A stretch of 64,000 nt of DNA from Snodgrassella communis (GCF_914768045.1 NZ_CAJZCD010000005.1:62001-126000), one strand, 5' to 3'. Positions 16,636-25,598 are shown, counted from the first letter of the stretch. The notes: generated by a model from the letters alone, not told the origin. Numbers and translations: made by a program.

Positions 16636-17637
16636 TCACGATACCAACATACTGGCAATAAACAGCGGACGATAAATAACCGCGCCAAGCGTTCCTTGTG
16701 AACGTTTTTGTTCCTGCCCAGATAGTCCTTGAATAAGCGGGTGAACGCGCATTTTTTCAGTAAACGCCAGCTCAACAGTCGGCTGCCCCTCGTAGTCATT
16801 AACAACTAACTGTACGTGCTCACCTGCGGCGGTAGCGTACTCAGGTACGGTGACAACTTTCAGATTCGGGAAGTTCTTGCCAATCTGGTCGGAAACGTTG
16901 ACGTTATACTGATTCGTTTTCGTTAACTGCGCATCCATGGCTGGGGAAACAATTAGCGTCATGGCTGTAGAACGATCAATTAAACCCCCTGTTTGTTTTA
17001 CTAGCTGATTGAATAGCTTCTGAATGGAGTCATAAACCCCTTGCCCATCTTTGGCTGCCCATGCTGTATCAGTGATTGCCGGCAATAAACTGGGGTCATT
17101 CAGCATGCCATAGTTTTGCAAACCAGCGATGCCGTAAATATAGCTCTTATTTTGAAATTTATTCAACGTTAGCGCGGCGGCAATCTGTTTCCGGCTAGCC
17201 CAATCAAATCGAGCTTGGCCAGCAATAGCCATCTCACGTTCACCTATGCGGATAATCGTCTGGTAGTGGTATGGCTGACGTGATGGATAGTTAACGTTCA
17301 CGTCGCTCATGGCATTTTCATTAAAATCACCATAACTGGACACTTCGCCAACGCTTTCGATGACAGGAAATTGAATTGCAGTCGATGTCCAATCACCTTT
17401 TTTGGTTTCGCCGAAAACAGTCGCCATCTTCATCGGTTCGACCAGAATTTCTATAACTTTTGGGTCGACAAAAGTTGTAAATAACGCTGGAATTGCACCG
17501 TTGGCCGTTGTAATCAATGGCGAAGCATCCATTGCGATTTGGCTTCTGGCTTGTGAATTCAACTCAACGGGATTATGCCCTGTCATAAACACTACACCAG
17601 CGCGCTGAGCCAGTGCATCAAAATTCAATTTTGGCAT
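16636..17637 (-). CDS. Major capsid protein, DUF2184 family
   Basis: 333 aa. Sequence features of DUF2184 capsids are present: IPALFTTFVDPKVIEILVEP, GDWTSTAIQFPVIESVGEVS, YHYQTIIRIGEREMAIAGQA and the NGLNDPSLPA-like YGMLNDPSLLPAITD. It follows the cement protein and DUF2213 gene. It is expected to form the HK97-fold icosahedral shell. Confidence 0.9.
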   Translation of the reverse strand: MPKLNFDALAQRAGVVFMTGHNPVELNSQARSQIAMDASPLITTANGAIPALFTTFVDPKVIEILVEPMKMATVFGETKKGDWTSTAIQFPVIESVGEVSSYGDFNENAMSDVNVNYPSRQPYHYQTIIRIGEREMAIAGQARFDWASRKQIAAALTLNKFQNKSYIYGIAGLQNYGMLNDPSLLPAITDTAWAAKDGQGVYDSIQKLFNQLVKQTGGLIDRSTAMTLIVSPAMDAQLTKTNQYNVNVSDQIGKNFPNLKVVTVPEYATAAGEHVQLVVNDYEGQPTVELAFTEKMRVHPLIQGLSGQEQKRSQGTLGAVIYRPLFIASMLVS

Positions 17638-17649
17638 TATGCCCTCCTG

Positions 17650-18123
17650 TTATTTAGTAATCTTAGCCAAAGAACCAGCCGTAGCATTAGAAGCAACGAC
17701 AAAACCAGTATCTACCGTATCTGCTGGCGCGGTAGCCGCTGCGGTAACAGTGCCATCCGCAGTGCTGGCAAACACCTTTTGTCCAATCTCCGCCCCGCCT
17801 TGGAAGCGCGCCCAGAAGTCACCTTTGTCATACAGTGTGACAATAAAGCCAGCCGGAATGCGCATGCTTGATTCTGCGAGATACTGGCTAATCAAAGCAG
17901 TGTTGTCACGCCGAACAAATCCCAAAATACCATTTTGGACTTGCTTATTTGATACCAGCCCTGTAGTGGCATTCGCCCACGCGAACACCCCAATAGTTAC
18001 GCCATCAGCTCCTGCTTTAAGCGCGCCCTCGCCAGCCAGTACGGTGTGATATGGATTGGTTGATGCAAAATCACCCTCAACACCAACTGGCAAATCACGA
18101 TTTAATGTTTTTTGAAAACTCAT
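17650..18123 (-). CDS. Capsid cement/decoration protein, Gp24-like
   Basis: 157 aa. LPVGVEGDFASTNPYHTVLA and GVTIGVFAWANATTGLV followed by NGILGFVRRDNTALISQYLA are the pattern of structural cement proteins that sit on the capsid surface, and RIPAGFIVTLYDKGDFWARF is also conserved in the family. It is directly upstream of the capsid gene, 12 bases apart. The protein is rich in Ala, Gly and Thr and has no cysteine. Confidence 0.85.
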   Translation of the reverse strand: MSFQKTLNRDLPVGVEGDFASTNPYHTVLAGEGALKAGADGVTIGVFAWANATTGLVSNKQVQNGILGFVRRDNTALISQYLAESSMRIPAGFIVTLYDKGDFWARFQGGAEIGQKVFASTADGTVTAAATAPADTVDTGFVVASNATAGSLAKITK

Positions 18124-18140
18124 ATTTGTATTCCTTATCC

Positions 18141-19274
18141 TTACCGAAAACGCGCAGTCAGCTCATCAGGTTCACCAAAAGCAGCTGCGTCCATTGCCAT
18201 TGCAGCCGGTTTTGACTGCTTGCTGATGAGGTCAACCATTGATTTATAGGCACTCGGGTGTACGCCTTTGGTATTAACGCCTTTCTGCTGTAAAGCGTAT
18301 TTATAAACAGCTTCGGCACTGTCCATTGCTACTGCCACCACGCCAACCAAAGGCTTAACGTCTTCACGCGCCTGCCACAGCGCATTGATGCGGGCTACTG
18401 CGGCAGCCTCGATAGCGTCTGCATCCATAGCTGGCTTGTTTTTTTCGCCATCATCTGGCTCTTCGTCCTCCGCTTTCTTCTCTTCATCCGTAGAATCTTC
18501 GTCTTCCGCCGTTTTTTCTAATTCGTCTTCATCCTCAGTCACTTCAGTTACATCTTCATCTTCAGCTTCTGAGGATTGTGGCAGCACATTATCTGTCACG
18601 GTTTTAATAACACCCTCTACAATATCCGACGTGATATCGCCGTCCATTGCAACAATTGGTCTCAATTTGGCTGCTATAGCCTCAATTGCACCTTTTTTAA
18701 GCTTCATAGAACTCTCCATAAGTTCGATTGGTAAACCATCTGAAATAATCGCATCTCTACCGATGCGCCCACGCTCTACAAGTGCCACATGGTTGCCGTG
18801 TATATTCCGCATAACGCCGTCATAGCCTTGCCCATTAAACTCACCCGGGGTCATGTCGGCAGTGTAGGCATACCCAGCCGATAGCTCTTGTAACTTCCCG
18901 CTTTCGATTAGTTCGATTGCGTCCTTGTCAAACACCCGAAGACTGGCATATACATCGTTTCCCTCCATATCGACATCTGTGCCAATACTGCCTACGGTTA
19001 AATCGTTATGTGGGTCGTCAGCACTAACCGGTGTGTGTTTGATTAAAAGTTGAACCCCTTTAAACGACGAAAGAGCTTTTTCAAGCTCTTTTGGGTCGCG
19101 CAGTAGGTTGTATATCTTGTCTGGTTCTAGGCCTAAGCTTTCATAATTAGGCACTTCTCGGCCAAAATACGGATTAACCGATGCTTTGGTTATAATTGTT
19201 CGCTCAACAATCAAATGCCCATTGCCATCATATGAGCGCATGGATTTGTCCATCGCTATGGCTTTGTCCGTCAT
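18141..19274 (-). CDS. Prohead protease/scaffold, DUF2213 family
   Basis: 377 aa. Residues 1-185 match DUF2213: IVERTIITKASVNPYFGREV, YNLLRDPKELEKALSSFKGV, LLIKHTPVSADDPHNDLTVG, then QELSAGYAYTADMTPGEF and NHVALVERGRIGRDAIIS, with the conserved H and S of a prohead-protease-like fold. Residues 225-290 are a very acidic Glu/Asp run and the C-terminal part is helical, fitting a fused scaffold. It would direct shell assembly and maturation. Its start overlaps the Mu F-like gene by four bases. Confidence 0.88.
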   Translation of the reverse strand: MTDKAIAMDKSMRSYDGNGHLIVERTIITKASVNPYFGREVPNYESLGLEPDKIYNLLRDPKELEKALSSFKGVQLLIKHTPVSADDPHNDLTVGSIGTDVDMEGNDVYASLRVFDKDAIELIESGKLQELSAGYAYTADMTPGEFNGQGYDGVMRNIHGNHVALVERGRIGRDAIISDGLPIELMESSMKLKKGAIEAIAAKLRPIVAMDGDITSDIVEGVIKTVTDNVLPQSSEAEDEDVTEVTEDEDELEKTAEDEDSTDEEKKAEDEEPDDGEKNKPAMDADAIEAAAVARINALWQAREDVKPLVGVVAVAMDSAEAVYKYALQQKGVNTKGVHPSAYKSMVDLISKQSKPAAMAMDAAAFGEPDELTARFR

Positions 19275-20068
19275 GTGTCAATTCCCTCAATAATGCTTTT
19301 GCTACAGCAGCGGCAGTTAATTAGCTCTCCCGGCTGAATCCACTTGCCATCTAGGTACATCCCTTTATCCACGTCAAATTCCTTGCCGTCTGCTGCCAGA
19401 TGTGACGGCCTCGGCTTTTTCCCAGCGTGCGAATGCAACCAGATGGCTTTTGTAATCCCTAGCTCTTGCCGTTTAGCCTTTTCAATAACGGCGTGTGCTT
19501 TTGCGCCCTGGTCTCTTGCAATCAGTTCCGCCCGTCGTTTGGTAATGTCGTAAGCTTTGCTTAAATCTTTTGCCAGCGTGGATAGATCATAGCCATCGGT
19601 AACGCATTTCCAGACTTGACCCTGAACCTTATCTAAATATTGAGAACCAATAGATTTAATCAGTCCGACGTTGTTTTCCATAACCGCCTGTAGCGATTCT
19701 TTCTGAAAATCTGTAATTTGAAACCGCACAGTAAAACCAGCTTTACGCAAATGTGTTTTAAAGAGTGATTCGTAATTGGATACTGTGCGGTTTACAAACT
19801 GTAAAGCCAGTTGAGGAGCTAAATCTTCAAGCTTTTTCCCCCATCTGGAAATTAAATAATCAATAACATGAGCCACCCAATCAGCAATGCCGTCCATCGC
19901 TATTTTTTTCTGCTCAGCCTGCTTTTTAAACTCTTTTAAAAGTTCCGCATCTACATCAGATTTAATCTGCTGCACTACGGATACTAAAGCTTTTGAGTAT
20001 GCTCGCTCGATACCTGCGTTTGGCCTAATCTCTGGTAGTGTCAGTGGTTTTTTCTTCTTTATCGGCAT
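19271..20068 (-). CDS. Minor head protein, Mu gpF-like
   Basis: 265 aa from ATG 20,068 (MPIKKKKPLTLPEIRPNAGI), with GGAG upstream; the longer frame to 20,113 lies inside the portal gene. The C-terminal third holds the Mu F-like signature: RAELIARDQGAKAHAVIEKA, AIWLHSHAGKKPRPSHLAAD, and GELINCRCCSKSIIEG. It joins portal and capsid during head morphogenesis and may enter the cell. It overlaps the portal gene by 44 bases in another frame. Confidence 0.88.
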   Translation of the reverse strand: MPIKKKKPLTLPEIRPNAGIERAYSKALVSVVQQIKSDVDAELLKEFKKQAEQKKIAMDGIADWVAHVIDYLISRWGKKLEDLAPQLALQFVNRTVSNYESLFKTHLRKAGFTVRFQITDFQKESLQAVMENNVGLIKSIGSQYLDKVQGQVWKCVTDGYDLSTLAKDLSKAYDITKRRAELIARDQGAKAHAVIEKAKRQELGITKAIWLHSHAGKKPRPSHLAADGKEFDVDKGMYLDGKWIQPGELINCRCCSKSIIEGIDT

Positions 20069-21566
20069 TGTTAAACAACTCCATTTCTGGCGATTCCGGA
20101 ACATCTTCGACATCTATCCCGGAATAATCACCACTTTCATCTTTAGCCAATCGCTCGCGTATTTCCTCGGGAGCAAGCACACCATTCTGAACATACACCG
20201 CATCAGCATCGGCTTTAGTTTTAGTAATAGTGGCTTTCTGTTCATCATTCATTTGCTCAAGCGGGCTAAACTCAAACACAATCTGGTCATCAATCTCACC
20301 AAACAAGTCAAGCTGCACTAAATTTAGAATAGTCTCAATCTGCGGTCTTAAATGCGCTTCCTGCAGGGAGGCAATGTAGTCGTTGTATACTCGTATTTCA
20401 CCCTCGCTATTGGCATTCAATCCGCTTGGTGTGATTCCAAGCAGCTTAACTAAAGGAGTATGGCTCGGCCCCGCCATCTGCTCTTGCGCTTTCTGCATTA
20501 AATTATCTAATGTAGATAGCGGTGTATTGAACTGGAAGAACTCTTCCGCGTTTTTATCCATCAGCATTAGATTTTGATTATTTCTAAGCTGTGAAAACAT
20601 CTGCGAGCGCATAACCAGTTGCGCCATCCCCTCCTGTCCGCCCTCTAATAATATGTTTTGCATATCGGTTTTGAGGCCGGTGATTGAAAACGAATGGATT
20701 AAGTCAGACACACTGTCAACCGTGCGCTGCCACCGCTCCACATAGGGCTGCATCAGTTGCAGCATAGATACGCCGCTAAAGTTATATGCTGGCTTCAGCA
20801 TATCCGGCACTGGGCGCATAATTAAAGTCATCAGTCGGTCAGCGTGAATTTCTTTGCCAAGCACAAACCATTTAGAGGGCACAAAAAAATCCGACTCAGT
20901 CGGATCAGTAGCGTTATACATGCTCGGCGTCGACCATATTGGCTCAATCAATCTGAACCCTTTAAGACATCCCTTGCTAAGAGAAGTACCATTCACCAGC
21001 AGCGGCAAGTCGGTTTGGTTTTCATGCCCTTTGATATCAATAAACAGTTGCGAACGGCCAAAAATCATTTCTGTCTCTATATGGCGACGCATCAGGTCAC
21101 GGATACCCAACACCTTTATGCGCTGCTCAATCTCGCTAATTTTATCGGCGTAATCCTTATTGCTATCGCCTTTAATCTTAACCTCCCCCCATTCCCGCGT
21201 CATCTCGTTTGCGGTAGTTTCTGGGACGCTCCGATAATCGCTGGACTGAGCCATCCATGCCAGCTTTGGGTAGCCGGGGAATGAGCTGTAAAACTGAGGG
21301 TCTGAATTGGCAAACGCCGCCATACCTGCGCATGAATCCATAGCAATAGCCGGCTTTTTGCCTTGGGGCGTCACAAAATCGGGTATATCCGGCATTGTGT
21401 AACCCCGTGCTTTCTGTTTTTGCTCAGCTAACATCGCTAAAACCGCTGCCGATAATTCCGCGTTGCGTTTTCCAACCTTGAGTTTTTCAGCCTCCAGCCG
21501 ATTAGCTTCCTCCTGTGCTGCAATTAGCCGTTCTTGCTGTTTGCGTTTTTTATTCCATTTCCACAT
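20025..21566 (-). CDS. Portal protein, DUF1073 family
   Basis: 513 aa from ATG 21,566 (MWKWNKKRKQQERL), preferred because AGGTGG lies eight bases upstream; an ATG 12 bases earlier is also possible. Family motifs: YPKLAWMAQSSDYRSVPETT, EMTREWGEVKIKGD, MIFGRSQLFIDIKG, KWFVLGKEIHADRLMTLIMR and LGITPSGLNANSEGEIRVY. It forms the dodecameric DNA gate at the capsid vertex. DUF1073 is related to the family that also includes Acb1 fusions, but no Acb1 phosphodiesterase domain is seen here. A terminator-like stem occurs inside the gene at 20,889-20,905. Confidence 0.9.
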   Translation of the reverse strand: MWKWNKKRKQQERLIAAQEEANRLEAEKLKVGKRNAELSAAVLAMLAEQKQKARGYTMPDIPDFVTPQGKKPAIAMDSCAGMAAFANSDPQFYSSFPGYPKLAWMAQSSDYRSVPETTANEMTREWGEVKIKGDSNKDYADKISEIEQRIKVLGIRDLMRRHIETEMIFGRSQLFIDIKGHENQTDLPLLVNGTSLSKGCLKGFRLIEPIWSTPSMYNATDPTESDFFVPSKWFVLGKEIHADRLMTLIMRPVPDMLKPAYNFSGVSMLQLMQPYVERWQRTVDSVSDLIHSFSITGLKTDMQNILLEGGQEGMAQLVMRSQMFSQLRNNQNLMLMDKNAEEFFQFNTPLSTLDNLMQKAQEQMAGPSHTPLVKLLGITPSGLNANSEGEIRVYNDYIASLQEAHLRPQIETILNLVQLDLFGEIDDQIVFEFSPLEQMNDEQKATITKTKADADAVYVQNGVLAPEEIRERLAKDESGDYSGIDVEDVPESPEMELFNNADKEEKTTDTTRD

Positions 21567-21567
21567 A

Positions 21568-22911
21568 TCAAAATCCACCTAAAACCGCAGGATTAATATT
21601 CAATCCGGTTTGAACTGGCGCAAACGCCATAATCAGCGCATCCGCACGGTTAGGAGAGGGAATGCCGCGCTTTTTCATATCTTTCTTACTCTCCACCTTA
21701 ACCCGCCCATTCTGGTCATAATCAACCTGAGGGCGGCTTAATTCGGCTTTTAAGTAATCAATATCCTTGATGCCGCCATCCAGACTAATTAGCTCATCAG
21801 CAGGATATTTATCGCCATGTTCAACGGCGCGCCATGTTTTATAAAACCGGTCGCGAACAATCCACCATGCTTGCGCTTTGATATTGGCAAACATGTCCTT
21901 GTTCTTTTTGCCCGGCATGTACAGCGATTCAGGCTTGTAGACCTTGCCCCCCGCATTAAACCCTACCGTTTGAATGCGTCCTTTCTTGCGGCTAAACTGG
22001 GCTTTTACACCAGCGCCTACGCCAATACTGTCAAACACCACTTTATCAATATTGGCTTCTAATGCATCCTGATAGACTTTATCAGCAGAATAGATGACAT
22101 CCTGCCCACGCCACTCGCTCATACTGAACACAATTGAGCCATGACGCCCTACAGTTGCATTAGCGTCCTCGCCCTCGTCAGCAACGTCAAACCCAAGCGT
22201 GCGTTTCCCTGCTGGCGTTAAATCAAGGCGGGTATGCGCATTAGTTGCAGCTTCAATCCATGCCGGCTTGATAATGGCCAGCTCGCTGTCTGCAACAGGT
22301 TCGCCTAGCCATTTATGCCTGTATAAGTCAGGGTCGTGCAGCCTATCTGCTTCCATCTCGTCTCTAAGGACTTCTGGGAAGTTGGGGTTATCATAGTAAT
22401 TCGCTTTAATTACTACAGCATTAGATGGCGGGTTAACAACAAAACGCTGATATGTTTCATCAAGACGATTTTTTGGATTAAAGCTAACCCATATCTCACT
22501 GCCCGGCGTTCGGATTGTAGGCGTTAATGTATTCCACATGTCTGCCGTAATACTTGCCGCTTCCTCAATCCAGCAAATTCCCGCACCCTCAAGCGACTTA
22601 ATTTTTGCAGGGTCATTCTTGATGCCAAAAAATATGAAGTTTGTGCCGGTACCGCGATGCACTATCGTTGACTTTAATACCTCGAACTCATCCGAATGCC
22701 CAAGCCGGATAATAGTGTCAGCTAATAATTTATGGACTGAATCGCCAATGGATAATTGCAACTCACGCACGCACGGAATAGTCGTCCTAGTTCTTCTAGC
22801 AACCTCAATAGCCATTTCTGCAAACACCCACGACTTACCTGAGCCACGGCCGCCATACGCCACCTTGTAACGCGCCGGCTTGGCAAATGCTGCGAAGTGT
22901 TTATTAATCAT
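21568..22911 (-). CDS. terL: Terminase large subunit
   Basis: About 447 aa from ATG 22,911 (MINKHFAAFAKPARYKVAYG); a TTG at 22,923 would add four residues. Walker A is GGRGSGKSW near residue 25, the Walker B-like segment is GAGICWIEEA, and a nuclease domain carries TLGFDVADEGEDANA and KVVFDSIGVGAGVKAQF. It is of the PBSX/Terminase_3 type and packages DNA at the portal, with its stop just before the portal start. It overlaps the small terminase gene by eight bases. Confidence 0.95.
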   Translation of the reverse strand: MINKHFAAFAKPARYKVAYGGRGSGKSWVFAEMAIEVARRTRTTIPCVRELQLSIGDSVHKLLADTIIRLGHSDEFEVLKSTIVHRGTGTNFIFFGIKNDPAKIKSLEGAGICWIEEAASITADMWNTLTPTIRTPGSEIWVSFNPKNRLDETYQRFVVNPPSNAVVIKANYYDNPNFPEVLRDEMEADRLHDPDLYRHKWLGEPVADSELAIIKPAWIEAATNAHTRLDLTPAGKRTLGFDVADEGEDANATVGRHGSIVFSMSEWRGQDVIYSADKVYQDALEANIDKVVFDSIGVGAGVKAQFSRKKGRIQTVGFNAGGKVYKPESLYMPGKKNKDMFANIKAQAWWIVRDRFYKTWRAVEHGDKYPADELISLDGGIKDIDYLKAELSRPQVDYDQNGRVKVESKKDMKKRGIPSPNRADALIMAFAPVQTGLNINPAVLGGF

Positions 22912-23452
22912 TAGGCTGCTCAAATATAGAACTAATAGGCCGCGTCTCTATTCTTACTTCACCAGACACAGAAGTCTTTTCATTAAACGCCTGAACAGTC
23001 ACATGCTTCCCTAACAGTTCAAGATTTTTAACCTTGTCCGGCCACTTAATCTTTTTAAGAATGCTTTGGCCATCTTCCTTGTCCATCATCGTAAGCACAT
23101 CCATGCCGCTTAATGTGATTCTCCATACCTTAGGCCATTGACTGATTGGTAATACAGAACCGTCAGCATTAAGAATGTCCGCAACATCCATCTGGTCAAT
23201 CTCTACCAACCTGCTTAAGACATAATCAGCATCAATTTGGGTGCGCTCACATCGCGCCTGCTTTGCTTTGTTAAGCGCCGCCACAATTTCAGGTTTTCTC
23301 AAGTTTTCATGTCCAACTGAGCCTGCTGTTTTTTGGCTATATCCAGCCCTTATTGCTGCCTGTGTGGCGTTAAAATCAATTAGGTACTCTTCAACAAAAC
23401 GTTGCTGCTTGTCAGTTAATCCGCACATGGCGGAGTTGTCTTTATCCGTCAT
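22904..23452 (-). CDS. terS: Terminase small subunit
   Basis: 182 aa from ATG 23,452 (MTDKDNSAMCGLTDKQQRFV), with TTGGAG upstream of the start; the longer frame crosses a hairpin. The N-terminal DNA-binding domain is typical of Terminase_2: LTDKQQRFVEEYLIDFNATQ, AAIRAGYSQKTAGSVGHENL, RKPEIVAALNKAKQA. It recognises the packaging site and feeds DNA to the large subunit. Confidence 0.93.
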   Translation of the reverse strand: MTDKDNSAMCGLTDKQQRFVEEYLIDFNATQAAIRAGYSQKTAGSVGHENLRKPEIVAALNKAKQARCERTQIDADYVLSRLVEIDQMDVADILNADGSVLPISQWPKVWRITLSGMDVLTMMDKEDGQSILKKIKWPDKVKNLELLGKHVTVQAFNEKTSVSGEVRIETRPISSIFEQPND

Positions 23453-23470
23453 AGCGAACTCCAATAAAAA

Positions 23471-23493
23471 AGCCCACACGCATATGCGGTGGA
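23471..23493 (-). terminator. Stem-loop before terminase genes
   Basis: An imperfect hairpin (GTCCACCGCA / TGCGTGTGGGC) is followed on the minus strand by TTTTTTATTGGAG and the terS start. Same design as the other intergenic stem-loops of the prophage. Confidence 0.6.
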
Positions 23494-23515
23494 CTTGTCT
23501 TAATTTAATACAGGA

Positions 23516-23971
23516 TTAGTTATAGTCGTTACCATTAACCGCTCGTTTTTCATTCATTAGAGAATATATAAGTTCTGCTATGGCAGGAGCTTTAAGCATG
23601 TCGCCCAAAACCTGCACCAGATCATCTTTATCTAATACAGCTGTACCATATGATTGGCGACAACCGGCATCACGATCCTCTTTATACAAATATGATATGT
23701 GCCCAGGATAACCTCCATGATCTAGCGTGAACTCCACTAATGTTTCCTGTCTGCCTGTTTCTAAATTTTTTAATACAACCCAGAAATTTACAGAATTAAC
23801 AGGAATTAGAAGAAACGCTTTTAATCTACCATTAGCGGCGTCCTCTATTTCGTCAGCCAGTCGTTCTACTATAGCTACGATTTCTTTATGCTCAGCCTCT
23901 TTTTTAGCTTTTTCTTCAAGGACGCCTAAAGCTGTTAAACAAACCTGCTTAAAATCTACGGTTTTAGTCAT
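23516..23971 (-). CDS. Phage hypothetical protein
   Basis: 151 aa, not recognised. Acidic, with a helical N-terminal half (EEKAKKEAEHKEIVAIVERL, ADEIEDAANGRLKAFLLI) and a mixed C-terminal half containing LDHGGYPGHISYLYKEDRDA. It lies between the Q-like leader and the terminase genes, where accessory late genes are usual. Preceded by a hairpin and TTGGAG. Confidence 0.75.
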   Translation of the reverse strand: MTKTVDFKQVCLTALGVLEEKAKKEAEHKEIVAIVERLADEIEDAANGRLKAFLLIPVNSVNFWVVLKNLETGRQETLVEFTLDHGGYPGHISYLYKEDRDAGCRQSYGTAVLDKDDLVQVLGDMLKAPAIAELIYSLMNEKRAVNGNDYN

Positions 23972-23989
23972 TCGTAATCTCCAATAAAA

Positions 23990-24008
23990 AACCAGCCATA
24001 TAGGCTGG
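23990..24008 (-). terminator. Stem-loop in late leader, second copy
   Basis: ACCAGCC and GGCTGGT arms (perfect 7 bp) with a five-base loop are followed on the minus strand by TTTTTTATTGGAG and the ATG at 23,971. Confidence 0.65.
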
Positions 24009-24026
24009 TTGTGAATAATGCTAAAG

Positions 24027-24440
24027 TTAATATTCCGCTTCTATACCCATCTCTATACAAAAAACCCCTTTCGCATGTGGATTATATACATCATCCAAAG
24101 GGGAATAGATTAACCTCAACTTAACATTTTGGAATGAGTGCTTATCAAGCCATCTTTCTAAGGATTTAATAACCTCTTTTCTAGAGGATAAGGCGTAATA
24201 ATGCACACATATCTGGTAACACTCACGGCTCTTTTCTCCTACCTGCACATCAAAAGGGACTTCAGGGCGACCAGAATCACGTAATCTAACCCAATAGTAT
24301 AAAGCATCAGGATTTTGTTCTAGGAAATTACATATTGCGCGTCCTAAGCAAAGGTTCTTATACTCAGTTTTTGCTTTCCTCGCGCGTCGATAATCGTCGG
24401 TGCACTTTGCCACACGAAAACTGTAACTCTCAAAGCTCAT
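24027..24440 (-). CDS. Phage hypothetical protein, first gene of late transcript
   Basis: 137 aa, no family recognised. Sequence has YSFRVAKCTDDYRRARKAKT, an ALYYWVRLRDSGRPEVPFDV strand region and a short helical centre (SRKEVIKSLERWLDKHSF). It is the first gene after the putative late promoter and leader terminator (24,478-24,616) and so would be expressed when the late regulator acts. It is similar in size and composition to its downstream neighbour but not obviously homologous. Confidence 0.75.
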   Translation of the reverse strand: MSFESYSFRVAKCTDDYRRARKAKTEYKNLCLGRAICNFLEQNPDALYYWVRLRDSGRPEVPFDVQVGEKSRECYQICVHYYALSSRKEVIKSLERWLDKHSFQNVKLRLIYSPLDDVYNPHAKGVFCIEMGIEAEY

Positions 24441-24477
24441 GCCTCACCCCATCTGCTCTAAAATGCATAATAAAAAA

Positions 24478-24492
24478 CCCGCCTAGGGCGGG
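24478..24492 (-). terminator. Leader terminator before late genes
   Basis: CCCGCC-TAG-GGCGGG is a very stable stem followed on the minus strand by TTTTTTATTATG. It lies about 90 bases downstream of the putative late transcription start, the arrangement of lambda tR' which a Q-type protein must overcome. Confidence 0.75.
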
Positions 24493-24587
24493 CTGAAAGA
24501 TTCCAAAATTGGTGTACATAGATGGAATAATAGAAAACAACATCCTCGAAAAAGATTTGTCTTAAGTCTTATCCGAAGAATAGCTTA

Positions 24588-24616
24588 ATTTTAATTTTTC
24601 ACTACGCTTTTTTCAA
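24588..24616 (-). promoter_or_regulatory. Putative late promoter (pR'-like)
   Basis: On the minus strand TTGAAA (24,616-24,611) and TAAAAT (24,593-24,588) are separated by exactly 17 bases, immediately past the stop of the Q-like gene and followed by an untranslated leader with a terminator. The hexamer match and location support a constitutive late promoter controlled by antitermination. Not experimentally shown. Confidence 0.6.
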
Positions 24617-24643
24617 GCATAAATGACTGTTAATGCATATATT

Positions 24644-25180
24644 TTACATTATTTTGCAATCTTCATTTATTTGACCGTCTAGCTTTGAAATGCAGTCACA
24701 ATGCAGTTTATTTATTATTGTTTTTATGTGCTTCAATTTTCTGTTTAGTTTCGGCGCGCTAAAATTAAATTTATCCTGCATCTGAGTGTAAGTTCTATTC
24801 TTCAAAAATAAATACTCCAGCAAAGCATCGCACTCCAATGGCTGAATATATGAATCTCTATCTAATACATAACTTGTTAAATCAATAATGCCTGATAAGT
24901 CATAGCCATATTCAGCTTTAATCAGCGTCCATTCAATATTATTTAAAATATCCTCGGTACGTTTTAATACCATTGCACTATTTGCGTGCCATTCATGTTG
25001 ACTTAGGCCAGAACGGCAATTATCAACTACACCTTTACTTTTAAGCCATTCCTCAATTCTTGCCGAGTTGCTTTTACCCATTATTAATGTATTTTTAATA
25101 TAAAACGCCTGACATAATATTTCATCAACCGATTTGCAGGACGGAGGGGGATCATTAATTAAATCTGTTATATATGTCAT
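24644..25180 (-). CDS. Q-like late gene regulator
   Basis: 178 aa from ATG 25,180 (MTYITDLINDPPPSCKSVDE), with TGGAAA upstream; a frame to 25,216 overlaps ninB more deeply. The C-terminal third (ALLEYLFLKNRTYTQMQDKF followed by NFSAPKLNRKLKHIKTIINK) is a sigma-like helix-turn-helix typical of phage antitermination or late activator proteins. The position is right: last gene of the early operon, just before a promoter-leader-terminator element. The exact family (Q or ArpU-like) cannot be fixed by eye. Confidence 0.6.
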   Translation of the reverse strand: MTYITDLINDPPPSCKSVDEILCQAFYIKNTLIMGKSNSARIEEWLKSKGVVDNCRSGLSQHEWHANSAMVLKRTEDILNNIEWTLIKAEYGYDLSGIIDLTSYVLDRDSYIQPLECDALLEYLFLKNRTYTQMQDKFNFSAPKLNRKLKHIKTIINKLHCDCISKLDGQINEDCKIM

Positions 25181-25598
25181 ATTTTTTCCAGTCAGTAAAC
25201 TTAACATCATTTTCAACTCCCCAAGCTGTTATATACTCAATCAGACTAGCCATACGCTTAACTCCCATCTGCGCCGTCGATTCCCTTAGATTGATAACCT
25301 CACCCTCTAGCCCTATCGCCATTTCTGCTTGCCCGCCAGTGGCTATCCGATGGCCACTTACAAAAATCATCTTCCACTGCTCAATACTCAGTTTTTTACC
25401 GTTGAATGTTTTTTGTTTAGCTATATCTCCCAGCATGGCATGTAATTTGGCATTCTGTTCATCTGAACGTGTAACGCTTCGCACCTCAATGAAAATATCA
25501 TCATGAGTATTTAGTAATGTGCCTACAAAATCCCAAGCAAGCGTCATTACATCCCGTTTATTTTTTTTGTTAATTTTTCGCTTAAATCTTTCAGTCAT
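25155..25598 (-). CDS. ninB: NinB-like recombination protein
   Basis: 147 aa. The NinB core is visible: RSVTRSDEQNAKLHAMLGDI, KTFNGKKLSIEQWKMIFVSG, GLEGEVINLRESTAQMGVKR and ITAWGVENDVKFTDW. NinB (Orf) of lambda binds single-stranded DNA and helps Red-type recombination. It overlaps the ninG frame by four bases and the Q-like gene by 26. Confidence 0.9.
   Translation of the reverse strand: MTERFKRKINKKNKRDVMTLAWDFVGTLLNTHDDIFIEVRSVTRSDEQNAKLHAMLGDIAKQKTFNGKKLSIEQWKMIFVSGHRIATGGQAEMAIGLEGEVINLRESTAQMGVKRMASLIEYITAWGVENDVKFTDWKKYDIYNRFN

Noticed and set aside
20025-21566. Portal gene as an anti-CBASS (Acb1) protein because the DUF1073 family has also been named after Acb1.
   Set aside because: The length, position after terminase and portal motifs fit a plain portal; no 2H phosphodiesterase domain with paired HxT/S motifs is visible.
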